From JADKAC01 sp964492065 (GTDB lineage: Bacteria; Bacteroidota; Bacteroidia; Chitinophagales; BACL12), in contig CAZBHH010000005.1 in NCBI GenBank assembly GCA_964492065.1, forward strand, positions 1-64,000: a DNA stretch of 64,000 bases. Direction: 5' to 3'. The position numbers were made by a program, and so were the translations under genes. The notes beneath the pieces were generated by a model that was given only the letters and a program-made list of their open reading frames with translations, made no database searches and was not told the DNA's origin. Every line of letters begins with the position of its first letter. The first letter of the stretch is position 1. This document shows, in pieces, positions 42,855 through 52,223 of this stretch.

Positions 42855-45800
42855 ATGAAACACTTATTCAAATTACTTATTGTATGTATTTGCCTGTGTT
42901 CGGGATTCTCACTTCTTGCCGATACCGAACCGGATAACGATACATATACGGGCGCTGACATCGCCGCCCAAAACGATACCCTGACCGGCTCAATTAATGA
43001 TGCCGAAGATGCTACCGACTGGTACCAGTTTACTACCGACAACGACGGTACTATTATCATCACCCTCGTACAGGATGGATATTATATGTATCTGGCATTG
43101 TTCGACAGCGACGGAACTACCCAGATTGGCAGTACTGCAGACGGATATGCAGGCGATAGCATAAGAATTACCCAAGCCGGCCTGCAGGCGGGTACCTATT
43201 ATGCAAAAGTGACGCGGTACCTTACACATCCCGGTAATTATACATTATTTACTGCGCTTGCTGCCGAAGTTCATGCAAATGATAGCGAGCCGAACGATGA
43301 TGCGGCAAATGCCCAGCTCATGAACCTGGATGACTCCGTGGAGGGGCATATTAATTTCAGGGCAAACGGCGGCACCCGGGATACCTATGATTTTTATGAG
43401 TTAACGACCGATAATGATGGTACCATCAACCTGACGATGGTTCAAAATGGATATTACGCCTATGTTGCGCTTTATGACAGCGATGGAACTACTATTTTAG
43501 GTTCTGAAGAAGCAGGCTATGCAGGTGATTCCATAGTGGTGAGTGTAGCGGGTCTTGCAGCCGGCACTTACTATATTCGGGTAAGAGGACATAGCAGTTA
43601 TCATGCGGGCTATACGCTTTCAAACGAATTGATACCAAATGCATTTGCCAACGATACCGAACCCAATGACAGTTCAGCTATTGCCTTGACAATTCCAACC
43701 AATTCAACTGTAGAAGGCCATATTAACTTCAGGTATAATGGCGGCACCCGGGATACCTATGATTTTTATGAGTTAACGACCGATAATGATGGTACCATCA
43801 ACCTGACGATGGTTCAAAATGGATATTACGCCTATGTTGCGCTTTATGACAGCGATGGAACTACTATTTTAGGTTCTGAAGAAGCAGGCTATGCAGGTGA
43901 TTCCATAGTGGTGAGTGTAGCGGGTCTTGCAGCCGGCACTTACTATATTCGGGTAAGAGGACATAGCAGTTATCATGCGGGCTATACGCTTTCAAACGAA
44001 TTGATACCAAATGCATTTGCCAACGATACCGAACCCAATGACAGTTCAGCTATTGCCTTGACAATTCCAACCAATTCAACTGTAGAAGGCCATATTAACT
44101 TCAGGTATAATGGCGGCACCCGGGATACCTATGATTTTTATGAGTTAACGACCGATAATGATGGTACCATCAACCTGACGATGGTTCAAAATGGATATTA
44201 CGCCTATGTTGCGCTTTATGACAGCGATGGAACTACTATTTTAGGTTCTGAAGAAGCAGGCTATGCAGGTGATTCCATAGTGGTGAGTGTAGCGGGTCTT
44301 GCAGCCGGCACTTACTATATTCGGGTAAGAGGACATAGCAGTTATCATGCGGGCTATACGCTTTCAAACGAATTGATACCAAATGCATTTGCCAACGATA
44401 CCGAACCCAATGACAGTTCAGCTATTGCCTTGACAATTCCAACCAATTCAACTGTAGAAGGCCATATTAACTTCAGGTATAATGGCGGCACCCGGGATAC
44501 CTATGATTTTTATGAGTTAACGACCGATAATGATGGTACCATCAACCTGACGATGGTTCAAAATGGATATTACGCCTATGTTGCGCTTTATGACAGCGAT
44601 GGAACTACTATTTTAGGTTCTGAAGAAGCAGGCTATGCAGGTGATTCCATAGTGGTGAGTGTAGCGGGTCTTGCAGCCGGCACTTACTATATTCGGGTAA
44701 GAGGACATAGCAGTTATCATGCGGGCTATACGCTTTCAAACGAATTGATACCAAATGCATTTGCCAACGATACCGAACCCAATGACAGTTCAGCTATTGC
44801 CTTGACAATTCCAACCAATTCAACTGTAGAAGGCCATATTAACTTCAGGTATAACGGCGGCACCCGGGATACTTATGACTATTATGCAGTTACCTTGAGC
44901 AGCCCCGGCGATTTATCGGTTACTCTCGACCATGATGGTTATTATGCCTATTTACGGTTATTTGACACGGATGGAACTACCCCAATCGGTTCGGAAGATG
45001 CGGGTTATGAAGGTGACATACTCTCGGTTGCAGCTACAGATCTCCCGGCGGGTACTTATTTCATAAGAGTTCGCGGTTATGGTGGTAGCCATGCGGGCTA
45101 TACGATGACGAACACGTATTGTCCGGATACGATTGCGATAGTAGCCGAAGGCGAAACCACCTTATGCGAAGGCGAATCAGTGGTATTGAGTACACCTGAC
45201 CACCACTGGAGTTACCTGTGGAACGACGGATCGACCACCGAGACCAATACGGCTACCCTAACCGGTGACTTTTCGCTGACCGTAGATAACGGTGGGGGTT
45301 GTGTGCGCACTTCGAATACCATCTCGATAGATATCACTCCAAACCCGGTAGCCATTTTGGAAGCCGACGGTCCGACGGAATTCTGCGAAGGCGGTTCAGT
45401 AACGATTACCGCCAATGTGCCCGGCACGCCGGATGCATACCTGTGGAATACCGGCGAGACGACAGCATCGATTACAGTAACGGAGAGCGGAGATTATTCG
45501 GTAACCGTATATAAGAATGACTGTTCGGCCATATCGGATCCGATAGCCATCACTGTCAATCCGCTTCCCGAAGCGACAATCACGGCCGATGGAGCGACGG
45601 AATTCTGCGAAGGCGAGGACGTAATACTGACTGCTTCCGGTGGCGACAGCTATCTGTGGAGTACAGGAGAAACAAGCGAGTCAATTACCGTAACGGGCAG
45701 CGGCAGCTACAGCGTAACGGTAACCGATGCCAACGGTTGTAGCGACGTATCCGATGCAGTAGCAGTATCGGCAAATCCGCATCCCGAAGCGACAATCACC

Positions 45801-47783
45801 GCCGATGGAGCGACGGAATTCTGCGAAGGCGGCGATGTAATACTGACAGCTTCTGCGGGCGACAGCTATCTGTGGAGCACCGGCGAGACCACCGCATCGA
45901 TCACAGTAATGAGCAGTGGCAGCTACAGTGTAACGGTAACCGAAAACGGATGCAGCAGCACATCGGCAGCTACCGAAGTGACGGTAAATCCGAACCCGGA
46001 ACCGGTGATTACGGCCGACGGCCCGACGACGTTCTGCGAGGGCGAGAGCGTGAACCTGTCAGCAGGAGCGTATTCCGGCTATCTGTGGAGCACCGGCGAG
46101 ACCACTGAAACCATCAATGTAACCGCGAGCGGTTACTACAGCGTAACGGTAACCGACGCCAACGGCTGTATGGGTACCTCGGCAGCGGTAGCGGTAACGG
46201 CCGAAGAATGCGGAGAACTGGTGATTACGGCCGACGGCCCGACGACGTTCTGCGAAGGGGGCTCGGTAATATTGACCTCCAGCGAAGAAGCCGGTAACCT
46301 GTGGAGTACGGGGGAAACCACCCAGTCAATTACAGTAACTGCAAGTGGAGATTATTCCTGTACAAATGACGGCAATACCTCCAATACGATTACGGTAACG
46401 GTAAATCCGAACCCGGAACCGGTGATTACGGCCGACGGCCCGACGACGTTCTGCGAGGGCGAGAGCGTGAACCTGTCAGCAGGAGCGTATTCCGGCTATC
46501 TGTGGAGCACCGGCGAGACCACTGAAACCATCAATGTAACTGCGAGCGGTTCCTACAGCGTAACGGTAACCGACGCCAACGGCTGTATGGGTACCTCGGC
46601 GGCGGTAGCGGTAACGGCCGAAGAATGCGAAGAGCTTGTGATTACGGCCGACGGCCCGACGACGTTCTGCGAAGGGGGCTCGGTAATATTAACCTCCAGT
46701 GAAGAAACCGGTAACCTGTGGAGTACGGGGGAAACCACCCAGTCAATTACAGTAACTGCAAGTGGAGATTATTCCTGTACAAATGACGGCAATACCTCCA
46801 ATACGATTACGGTAACGGTAAATCCGAACCCGGAACCGGTGATTACGGCCGACGGCCCGACGACGTTCTGCGAGGGCGAGAGCGTGAACCTGTCAGCAGG
46901 AGCGTATTCCGGCTATCTGTGGAGCACCGGCGAGACCACTGAAACCATCAATGTAACCGCGAGCGGTTCCTACAGCGTAACGGTAACCGACGCCAACGGC
47001 TGTATGGGCGCCTCGGCGGCGGTAGCGGTAACGGTTGACGCAGCGAGTGTAAGCGTTACGCCCGCAGGCCCTGAAAAGATATGTTTTGAAGGCAGTATCC
47101 TGTTGACAGCCACCGCATCTGCCGGCGATTTGCAATGGCAGAAAAATGGTGTGGATTTACCGGGTGAAACAGGCGCCACGCTATTGGTGACAGAATCGGG
47201 TAAATATACCTGTACGGTTACGAACGGCAGTTGCGACCCGGTGGTATCCAATGAAGTGAAGCTGAGCTATTACAAGCAGATGGCAATAAGCCCTGCCGGC
47301 CCGAGCTATATCTGCGACGGTTCGTCAGTAACGCTCTCGGTACCCTATGTGCCCACAGTGAGCTATCAGTGGTACAAGTATAATACGCCGATAACCGGCG
47401 CCACATCGAACACCTACGAGGCGACGACTACCGGCAAGTACAAGGTAGTATCGACAAAAGACGGTTGCAGCCGCATATCCAACAATGCCTGGGTAATCGT
47501 AGATTGCAGGCTTGCGGGGCAAACAGCGGTAGAATCTGAGTTGTGGCCGAACCCGGCGAGCGAAGCGATAACAATCACCACGACGGCAGAAGGTGAAACG
47601 CCACTGCAGATACAGATATACGACATGAGCGGCAGAGCAGTGTATAGTATAACCTATACACAGACTTACGCAGGCGAACAGATACACATCAGTTTACCGG
47701 AGTTGGCGAGCGGCTTGTACGAAATTGCGATCCGCTATCCCGACGGAGCGATGAATCAACATCCCCTGGTGATCGGCAAGTAA
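42855..47783 (+). CDS. Giant T9SS-exported protein with PPC and Ig-like repeats, type A sorting domain
   Basis: 1642 residues. Signal peptide 1-22. Six units of about 120 residues follow (to about residue 755), each beginning with EPNDD or EPNDS and containing DFYELTTDNDGT and GTYYIRVRGH; they resemble pre-peptidase C-terminal (PPC) domains. Four of these share an essentially identical 372-bp DNA block. Then come 11 Ig/PKD-like units marked by FCEG-G/E-SV, YLWSTGETT and SYSVTVT. The last 80 residues (LWPNPASEAITITT...SGLYEIAIRYP) are a type A sorting domain. No catalytic domain is visible, so an adhesin, matrix or sheath role is most likely. It is preceded by the regulator's probable operator and followed by a strong terminator, so it is its own transcript. 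Confidence 0.95.
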   Translation: MKHLFKLLIVCICLCSGFSLLADTEPDNDTYTGADIAAQNDTLTGSINDAEDATDWYQFTTDNDGTIIITLVQDGYYMYLALFDSDGTTQIGSTADGYAGDSIRITQAGLQAGTYYAKVTRYLTHPGNYTLFTALAAEVHANDSEPNDDAANAQLMNLDDSVEGHINFRANGGTRDTYDFYELTTDNDGTINLTMVQNGYYAYVALYDSDGTTILGSEEAGYAGDSIVVSVAGLAAGTYYIRVRGHSSYHAGYTLSNELIPNAFANDTEPNDSSAIALTIPTNSTVEGHINFRYNGGTRDTYDFYELTTDNDGTINLTMVQNGYYAYVALYDSDGTTILGSEEAGYAGDSIVVSVAGLAAGTYYIRVRGHSSYHAGYTLSNELIPNAFANDTEPNDSSAIALTIPTNSTVEGHINFRYNGGTRDTYDFYELTTDNDGTINLTMVQNGYYAYVALYDSDGTTILGSEEAGYAGDSIVVSVAGLAAGTYYIRVRGHSSYHAGYTLSNELIPNAFANDTEPNDSSAIALTIPTNSTVEGHINFRYNGGTRDTYDFYELTTDNDGTINLTMVQNGYYAYVALYDSDGTTILGSEEAGYAGDSIVVSVAGLAAGTYYIRVRGHSSYHAGYTLSNELIPNAFANDTEPNDSSAIALTIPTNSTVEGHINFRYNGGTRDTYDYYAVTLSSPGDLSVTLDHDGYYAYLRLFDTDGTTPIGSEDAGYEGDILSVAATDLPAGTYFIRVRGYGGSHAGYTMTNTYCPDTIAIVAEGETTLCEGESVVLSTPDHHWSYLWNDGSTTETNTATLTGDFSLTVDNGGGCVRTSNTISIDITPNPVAILEADGPTEFCEGGSVTITANVPGTPDAYLWNTGETTASITVTESGDYSVTVYKNDCSAISDPIAITVNPLPEATITADGATEFCEGEDVILTASGGDSYLWSTGETSESITVTGSGSYSVTVTDANGCSDVSDAVAVSANPHPEATITADGATEFCEGGDVILTASAGDSYLWSTGETTASITVMSSGSYSVTVTENGCSSTSAATEVTVNPNPEPVITADGPTTFCEGESVNLSAGAYSGYLWSTGETTETINVTASGYYSVTVTDANGCMGTSAAVAVTAEECGELVITADGPTTFCEGGSVILTSSEEAGNLWSTGETTQSITVTASGDYSCTNDGNTSNTITVTVNPNPEPVITADGPTTFCEGESVNLSAGAYSGYLWSTGETTETINVTASGSYSVTVTDANGCMGTSAAVAVTAEECEELVITADGPTTFCEGGSVILTSSEETGNLWSTGETTQSITVTASGDYSCTNDGNTSNTITVTVNPNPEPVITADGPTTFCEGESVNLSAGAYSGYLWSTGETTETINVTASGSYSVTVTDANGCMGASAAVAVTVDAASVSVTPAGPEKICFEGSILLTATASAGDLQWQKNGVDLPGETGATLLVTESGKYTCTVTNGSCDPVVSNEVKLSYYKQMAISPAGPSYICDGSSVTLSVPYVPTVSYQWYKYNTPITGATSNTYEATTTGKYKVVSTKDGCSRISNNAWVIVDCRLAGQTAVESELWPNPASEAITITTTAEGETPLQIQIYDMSGRAVYSITYTQTYAGEQIHISLPELASGLYEIAIRYPDGAMNQHPLVIGK
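43371..44858 (+). repeat. Four tandem, practically identical 372-bp units
   Basis: Units at 43371-43742, 43743-44114, 44115-44486 and 44487-44858 read as identical, apart from one t-to-c change at the end of the fourth (AATGGC to AACGGC). The period is 124 codons, so copy number can change without a frameshift. A diverged fifth unit starts at 44859. The identity includes silent positions, which points to recent expansion or gene conversion. Confidence 0.95.
45984..47036 (+). repeat. 417-bp super-repeat of paired Ig-like domains
   Basis: Blocks starting at 45984, 46401 and 46818 are nearly identical; the third is cut short near 47036. Each full block encodes 139 residues, that is one FCEGESVNLSAGAY unit plus one FCEGGSVILTSSEE unit. 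The period is again a multiple of three. G/C-rich codons here contrast with the A/T-richer PPC part of the same gene. Confidence 0.9.
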
Positions 47784-47796
47784 ACGGAAGCACAGA

Positions 47797-47826
47797 AAAA
47801 AAGGGCGGCACCTGCCGCCCTTTTTT
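47797..47826 (+). terminator. Intrinsic terminator after the giant surface-protein gene
   Basis: GGGCGGC pairs with GCCGCCC around ACCT, preceded by seven A and followed by six T. Begins 14 bases after the stop codon. Confidence 0.93.
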
Positions 47827-47893
47827 ATTGGGGCATTTTAGCAGCCGCTGATTATACTTTACCCGTTAAACATGCGTTCAGAAAGCAGTTTTG

Positions 47894-47901
47894 TAGCTTT
47901 G
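47894..47901 (+). promoter_or_regulatory. -7 box TAGCTTTG for the porG-like cluster
   Basis: Perfect TAnnTTTG match ending 11 bases before the ATG at 47913, just downstream of the terminator of the previous gene. Confidence 0.55.
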
Positions 47902-47912
47902 CCGGCCCGATT

Positions 47913-48779
47913 ATGCAATTGTGTTACTTGAATAAAACTTTCGTCTTACTCGTTTTCTTAATCAGTGCTGTTACTTCGATAGCCCAGGTACGGGAATATG
48001 GGTTTTGGGGAGGTATGTCGCATTCCTTTGGCGATATCAATTACAATATGAACAGTGTGCAATTTGCAAAGCCCGCAGCCGGCCTCTTTTACCGGCATAA
48101 TAAAGACTCCCGCATTGCCTACTACTTCGGCATCGCCTACGGCAGTACGGCCGGTGAGGATGCCATCGCTGCCGATACGTTCAGGCTTACCCGCAATCTG
48201 AGTTTTAAGACCAATTTGTTTGAAGCAAGTACCCGGATTGAATTGAATTTTTTAGAATTGAACAGGCTGCGGCGGGAAGATTGGTTTTCACCCTTCCTGT
48301 TTATCGGGGTGGGGGCGCTGTATTTTAATCCCAAGGCGTACTATGACGGCAGTTGGATTGAATTACAACCACTTGGCACCGAAGGGCAACAATTTGCGGA
48401 ATTAACCGGCAATGACCCTTACCACCGGCTCCAGGTAATTATTCCCGTAGGTGGCGGCTTTAAATTTGCTATCGGTAAAAATCTGACCATCGGATTGGAA
48501 GCCAGTTGGAATAAATTATTTACCGATTACCTGGACGACGTCAGCAATACCTATGTAGATCCGGCCATTCTGGCATCAGGGGCTGAAGGCGAAACGGTCG
48601 TTGCACTCGCCGACAGATCGGTTGAATTATTGGATGTCCAACCCCTGGGCGTCAACGGTAAACAGCGGGGTGATCCGAATCACGACGATTCCTATATGCA
48701 TGCCGGCCTGTTTATTTCGTACACCTTTGTCAGATTAAAATGCCCTGAACCGGGAGGCAATAAACGCCGGTATAATTAA
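47913..48779 (+). CDS. DUF6089 / PorG-like outer-membrane protein
   Basis: 288 residues. A signal peptide (1-24, ending SIAQ) is followed by an 8-strand-type barrel: EYGFWGGMSHSFGDINYN, AKPAAGLFYRHN, WFSPFLFIGVGALYFNPKAYYDG, VIIPVGGGFKFAIGKNLTIGLEAS and a terminal AGLFISYTFVRLKCP. This is the DUF6089 family. Its position before uppS, bamA and two ompH genes matches that of PorG, a T9SS component that forms a complex with PorK/PorN in Porphyromonas (knowledge from literature, not seen here). A T9SS role fits the three T9SS cargo proteins in this window. Confidence 0.88.
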   Translation: MQLCYLNKTFVLLVFLISAVTSIAQVREYGFWGGMSHSFGDINYNMNSVQFAKPAAGLFYRHNKDSRIAYYFGIAYGSTAGEDAIAADTFRLTRNLSFKTNLFEASTRIELNFLELNRLRREDWFSPFLFIGVGALYFNPKAYYDGSWIELQPLGTEGQQFAELTGNDPYHRLQVIIPVGGGFKFAIGKNLTIGLEASWNKLFTDYLDDVSNTYVDPAILASGAEGETVVALADRSVELLDVQPLGVNGKQRGDPNHDDSYMHAGLFISYTFVRLKCPEPGGNKRRYN

Positions 48780-48794
48780 CCGTAACCTATTCCG

Positions 48795-48802
48795 TAACTT
48801 TG
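48795..48802 (+). promoter_or_regulatory. -7 box TAACTTTG directly before uppS
   Basis: Perfect TAnnTTTG match ending four bases before the uppS ATG, within the short gap after the porG-like gene. It implies a second, leaderless transcript starting at uppS. Confidence 0.6.
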
Positions 48803-48806
48803 TGCG

Positions 48807-49553
48807 ATGTCAGAGACAAACCTACTTGATCCGAATCGAATCCCCGGGCATATCGCTATTATTATGGACGGCAATGGCAGGTGGGCAAAACGACATGGCA
48901 AACCTCGCATTTACGGGCACCAACAAGGGGTGGAAAGCGTGCGGACTATTGTCGAAGCATGCAGGGAGTTCGGTGTAAAGTATCTTACCATCTACGCATT
49001 TTCAACCGAAAATTGGAACAGGCCGCTGCAGGAAGTGAATGCACTGATGGAATTGCTGATTCGCACTATCGGCAAAGAAACTCCCGAACTCAACAGTAAG
49101 AATGTGCGCATTCGCATGATCGGGGATATGTCTTCACTGCCGCAGGACTGCCGGGTTCAGCTCAATGACGCCATGGCGCTCACTGCGCAAAACGAAGCCT
49201 TGCAACTGGTGCTTGCCCTGAGTTACAGCGGCAGATGGGAAATTAAAAATGCATTGCAATCCATTGCCGCCAAAGTACAGGCGGGCGTACTCAATCCGGC
49301 AGAAATCGACGAACAACTGATAGCGGCGCACCTGGCCACTTCGGAAATCCCCGACCCCGAACTCATTATCCGCACCAGCGGAGAATACCGCATCAGCAAT
49401 TATTTATTGTGGCAATCCGCTTATGCCGAATTCTATTTTACCGAAACATTATGGCCTGATTTCGACCGCGATGCTTTCGTAAAGGCATTGCTGGAATACC
49501 AGGGCCGTGAGCGCCGCTTCGGGAAAATCAGCGAGCAAATTCAAATGAAATGA
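48807..49553 (+). CDS. uppS: Isoprenyl transferase (undecaprenyl diphosphate synthase)
   Basis: 248 residues. It condenses isopentenyl diphosphate into the C55 lipid carrier precursor for peptidoglycan and O-antigen. HIAIIMDGNGRWAKRHG (residues 15-31) contains the catalytic Asp21; YAFSTENWNRP, LALSYSGRWEI and DPELIIRTSGEYRISNYLLWQSAYAE (in parts) are the other conserved blocks. The stop codon overlaps the bamA start (ATGATG). Confidence 0.98.
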   Translation: MSETNLLDPNRIPGHIAIIMDGNGRWAKRHGKPRIYGHQQGVESVRTIVEACREFGVKYLTIYAFSTENWNRPLQEVNALMELLIRTIGKETPELNSKNVRIRMIGDMSSLPQDCRVQLNDAMALTAQNEALQLVLALSYSGRWEIKNALQSIAAKVQAGVLNPAEIDEQLIAAHLATSEIPDPELIIRTSGEYRISNYLLWQSAYAEFYFTETLWPDFDRDAFVKALLEYQGRERRFGKISEQIQMK

Positions 49554-52213
49554 TGCGGCACCTACAGCGAGTTTTTTTACTTATCGGCCTTTGTATTTGT
49601 TCGGGCAGTTTTGCGCAGAACTATGGTAAAGATCCCAACCAAATGGATTTCGGAGCGCAAAAGCAATACGATATCGCCGGTATCCGAATCGAGGGAATAA
49701 AAACACTGGACGAGCCGAGCCTGATCGCTCGCAGCGGGTTGGTAGTTGGCGCTACGATTAATATCCCGGGCGATGAAATCAGCCGTGCGATTGAAAATCT
49801 CTGGAAACTGCGATTGTTCAGCGATATCCGTATCGAAGTGGAAAAAATTAGCGGCGATGACGCATTCCTCATCATTAGATTAGACGAGCTGCCTCGGATA
49901 AGCAGGTATTCCCCGGGAGGCCTCACGAAAGGCGAAGAGGAAGATATCGTCGAAAAAATCGATATCGTGCGTGGTACGCCCTACACCGAATTCGTCAAGC
50001 GGGATATCGAATCTAAAATCAGAGACTATTTCGCCGATAAGGGGTTCCTGGCAGTGAGTATAGATATTTATGAAAAACCCGATACCTCCCAAAAGGGATG
50101 GGTAATCCTGTTTCTCGACATCGACAAAGGGCCGAAAACAAAAATCGGAAATATTACCTTTTACAACAATACTGTCTTCAGCGACCGGCAATTGCGGGGA
50201 GCAATGAAGGATACAAAGACAAAGACCTACGTAAACCTCTTTTACCGCGACCCGGAGGACAGCCTGTTGGCAAATCGCTCGCCTTTGGGCACGTTTTACT
50301 ATGCGCTTTCAAATATTTCAATCAACAATTTGCGGGACTTTGCCGGCAATCGCATGCAGTTGCGCATTTTCAACTCCTCAAAGTATAAAGAAGACGATTT
50401 ATACAAAGATGAAAATGCGGTTATCGCACTCTACAATTCCCGAGGTTACCGCGATGCCAAAATTGTGCGGGATACCGTTTACTACATCAGCAACAGCGAC
50501 TTGCGCATAGACCTCTATATCGACGAGGGCAACCAATATTATTTCCGCAATATCACCTGGCGGGGCAATACAAAATATAATAATGCGAGACTGGATTCTA
50601 TTGTCGGCATTCAAAAGGGCGATATCTACAACCAGAGCCTGCTGGAGCGCAAGTTGCAGTTTGACCCCGTAAGCGGTGATGTCACCTCGCTGTATATGGA
50701 CGACGGTTATTTGTTCTTCCAGCTCACCCCGGTGGAAGTCGCCGTCGTCGGCGATTCCATCGATCTGGAAATACGCATCCAGGAAGGCCCGCAGGCGACA
50801 ATTGACCAGGTGATTATCAAAGGAAATACAAAGACAAATGAACATGTAATCCGCAGGGAGTTGAGAACGCTACCCGGCCAGAAATTCAGCCGGACGAACC
50901 TCATCCGCTCGCAGAGTGAAATTGCCCGGCTGGGGTATTTTGACCCCGAGCAGATCGGTATCAAACCCATCCCCGATCCCGCTACCGGAACCGTGGATAT
51001 CGAATATACCGTCGTGGAAAGGCCTTCGGATCAATTGGAGCTTTCGGCCGGTTATGCCGGCGGAATCTATGGCGGCGTGGTACTGCAGGCCGGTATTGTC
51101 TTTAATAACTGGAGCCTGAACCAGATGTTTAAAAAAGACGCCTGGAAACCGGTGCCATCGGGCGACGGTCAGACATTTTCGCTGCGCATCAATACCAACG
51201 GCAAGCGGTATCAATCCTATAACATTGCATTTGTCGAACCCTGGTTTGGCGGCAAAAAGCCCAATTCGCTGTCCACAAGTTTTTACCGGAGCTATTTTGC
51301 GGATGACGACGACGGCATTTATACGACCATCGAGGGAAGTTTTGTTACCACCGGCGTATCACTGGGTTATGGCATACGTCTGAAATGGCCGGACGACTAC
51401 TTCACCTTATTGAGCACCGTGAGTTACCAGGTGTATTCGTTAACCGACTACGAAGGGTTTATCATCGAAGACGGGGTTTCCAATAACATCAGCCTGAAAG
51501 AGACCTTATCGAGAAATTCAACCGATAACCCGCAATTCCCGAGAACGGGTTCCAATATTAGCTTCTCGCTGCAACTCACACCGCCCTACTCGCTGTTTAA
51601 CCAAAAAGACTATGCCGATTTGCCGAATGAAGAAAAATACAATTGGATAGAGTATCACAAGTGGAGATTTACCGCCGACTGGTTTACGCCGACCTTTGGC
51701 AAATTCATTCTGCGCACCGGAGTCAAATGGGGTATGTTGGGGTATTACAATGAAGATATCGGCACTTCGCCGTTTGAGAGATTCCAGTTGGGCGGCGATG
51801 GACTTTCCAACTTTAATTTTTACGGAACGGATATTATCGCCCTGCGGGGATATGAAGTGTTTACCGTGTCTTCCTTAACCTCCGTAGCCCGCCAGGAACC
51901 GATATTTACAAAATACTCCATCGAATTGCGCTATCCCATATCTTTAAACCCGTCGGCGACAATTTACGGAATGGCCTTTCTCGAAGCGGGCAACCTGTTT
52001 CCCGATTTCGGATCGTTTAACCCCTTTAATATGAAGCGGTCTGCCGGTATCGGAATGAGAGCCTGGCTGCCGATGTTCGGCTTGCTGGGGATTGACTACG
52101 GCGTGCGCTTCGACGAATTGTGGCCCGGAGAATTGCAGCCGGCAAACGGATTTTTCGATTACATCGGCAAAAATGGAAAGTTTAGCATAATTCTTGGCTT
52201 TGAACCTGAATAA
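49550..52213 (+). CDS. bamA: Outer membrane protein assembly factor BamA
   Basis: 887 residues. A signal peptide (1-22) is followed by five POTRA domains (about 35-455; e.g. YDIAGIRIEGIKTLDEPSL, GNITFYNNTVFSDRQLRGAM, ATIDQVIIKGNTKTNEHVIR) and a 16-strand Omp85 barrel with the LRGYE loop motif (IIALRGYEVFT). It folds and inserts outer-membrane proteins. The sequence ends FSIILGFEPE rather than in the aromatic residue common in proteobacteria. It is within the uppS-bamA-ompH-ompH operon. Confidence 0.97.
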   Translation: MMRHLQRVFLLIGLCICSGSFAQNYGKDPNQMDFGAQKQYDIAGIRIEGIKTLDEPSLIARSGLVVGATINIPGDEISRAIENLWKLRLFSDIRIEVEKISGDDAFLIIRLDELPRISRYSPGGLTKGEEEDIVEKIDIVRGTPYTEFVKRDIESKIRDYFADKGFLAVSIDIYEKPDTSQKGWVILFLDIDKGPKTKIGNITFYNNTVFSDRQLRGAMKDTKTKTYVNLFYRDPEDSLLANRSPLGTFYYALSNISINNLRDFAGNRMQLRIFNSSKYKEDDLYKDENAVIALYNSRGYRDAKIVRDTVYYISNSDLRIDLYIDEGNQYYFRNITWRGNTKYNNARLDSIVGIQKGDIYNQSLLERKLQFDPVSGDVTSLYMDDGYLFFQLTPVEVAVVGDSIDLEIRIQEGPQATIDQVIIKGNTKTNEHVIRRELRTLPGQKFSRTNLIRSQSEIARLGYFDPEQIGIKPIPDPATGTVDIEYTVVERPSDQLELSAGYAGGIYGGVVLQAGIVFNNWSLNQMFKKDAWKPVPSGDGQTFSLRINTNGKRYQSYNIAFVEPWFGGKKPNSLSTSFYRSYFADDDDGIYTTIEGSFVTTGVSLGYGIRLKWPDDYFTLLSTVSYQVYSLTDYEGFIIEDGVSNNISLKETLSRNSTDNPQFPRTGSNISFSLQLTPPYSLFNQKDYADLPNEEKYNWIEYHKWRFTADWFTPTFGKFILRTGVKWGMLGYYNEDIGTSPFERFQLGGDGLSNFNFYGTDIIALRGYEVFTVSSLTSVARQEPIFTKYSIELRYPISLNPSATIYGMAFLEAGNLFPDFGSFNPFNMKRSAGIGMRAWLPMFGLLGIDYGVRFDELWPGELQPANGFFDYIGKNGKFSIILGFEPE

Positions 52214-52223
52214 AAAGAATATC

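Noticed and set aside
43371..44858. Regular identical repeats considered as a CRISPR-like or satellite array
   Set aside because: Period 372 bp, no unique spacers, uninterrupted frame: they encode protein domains.
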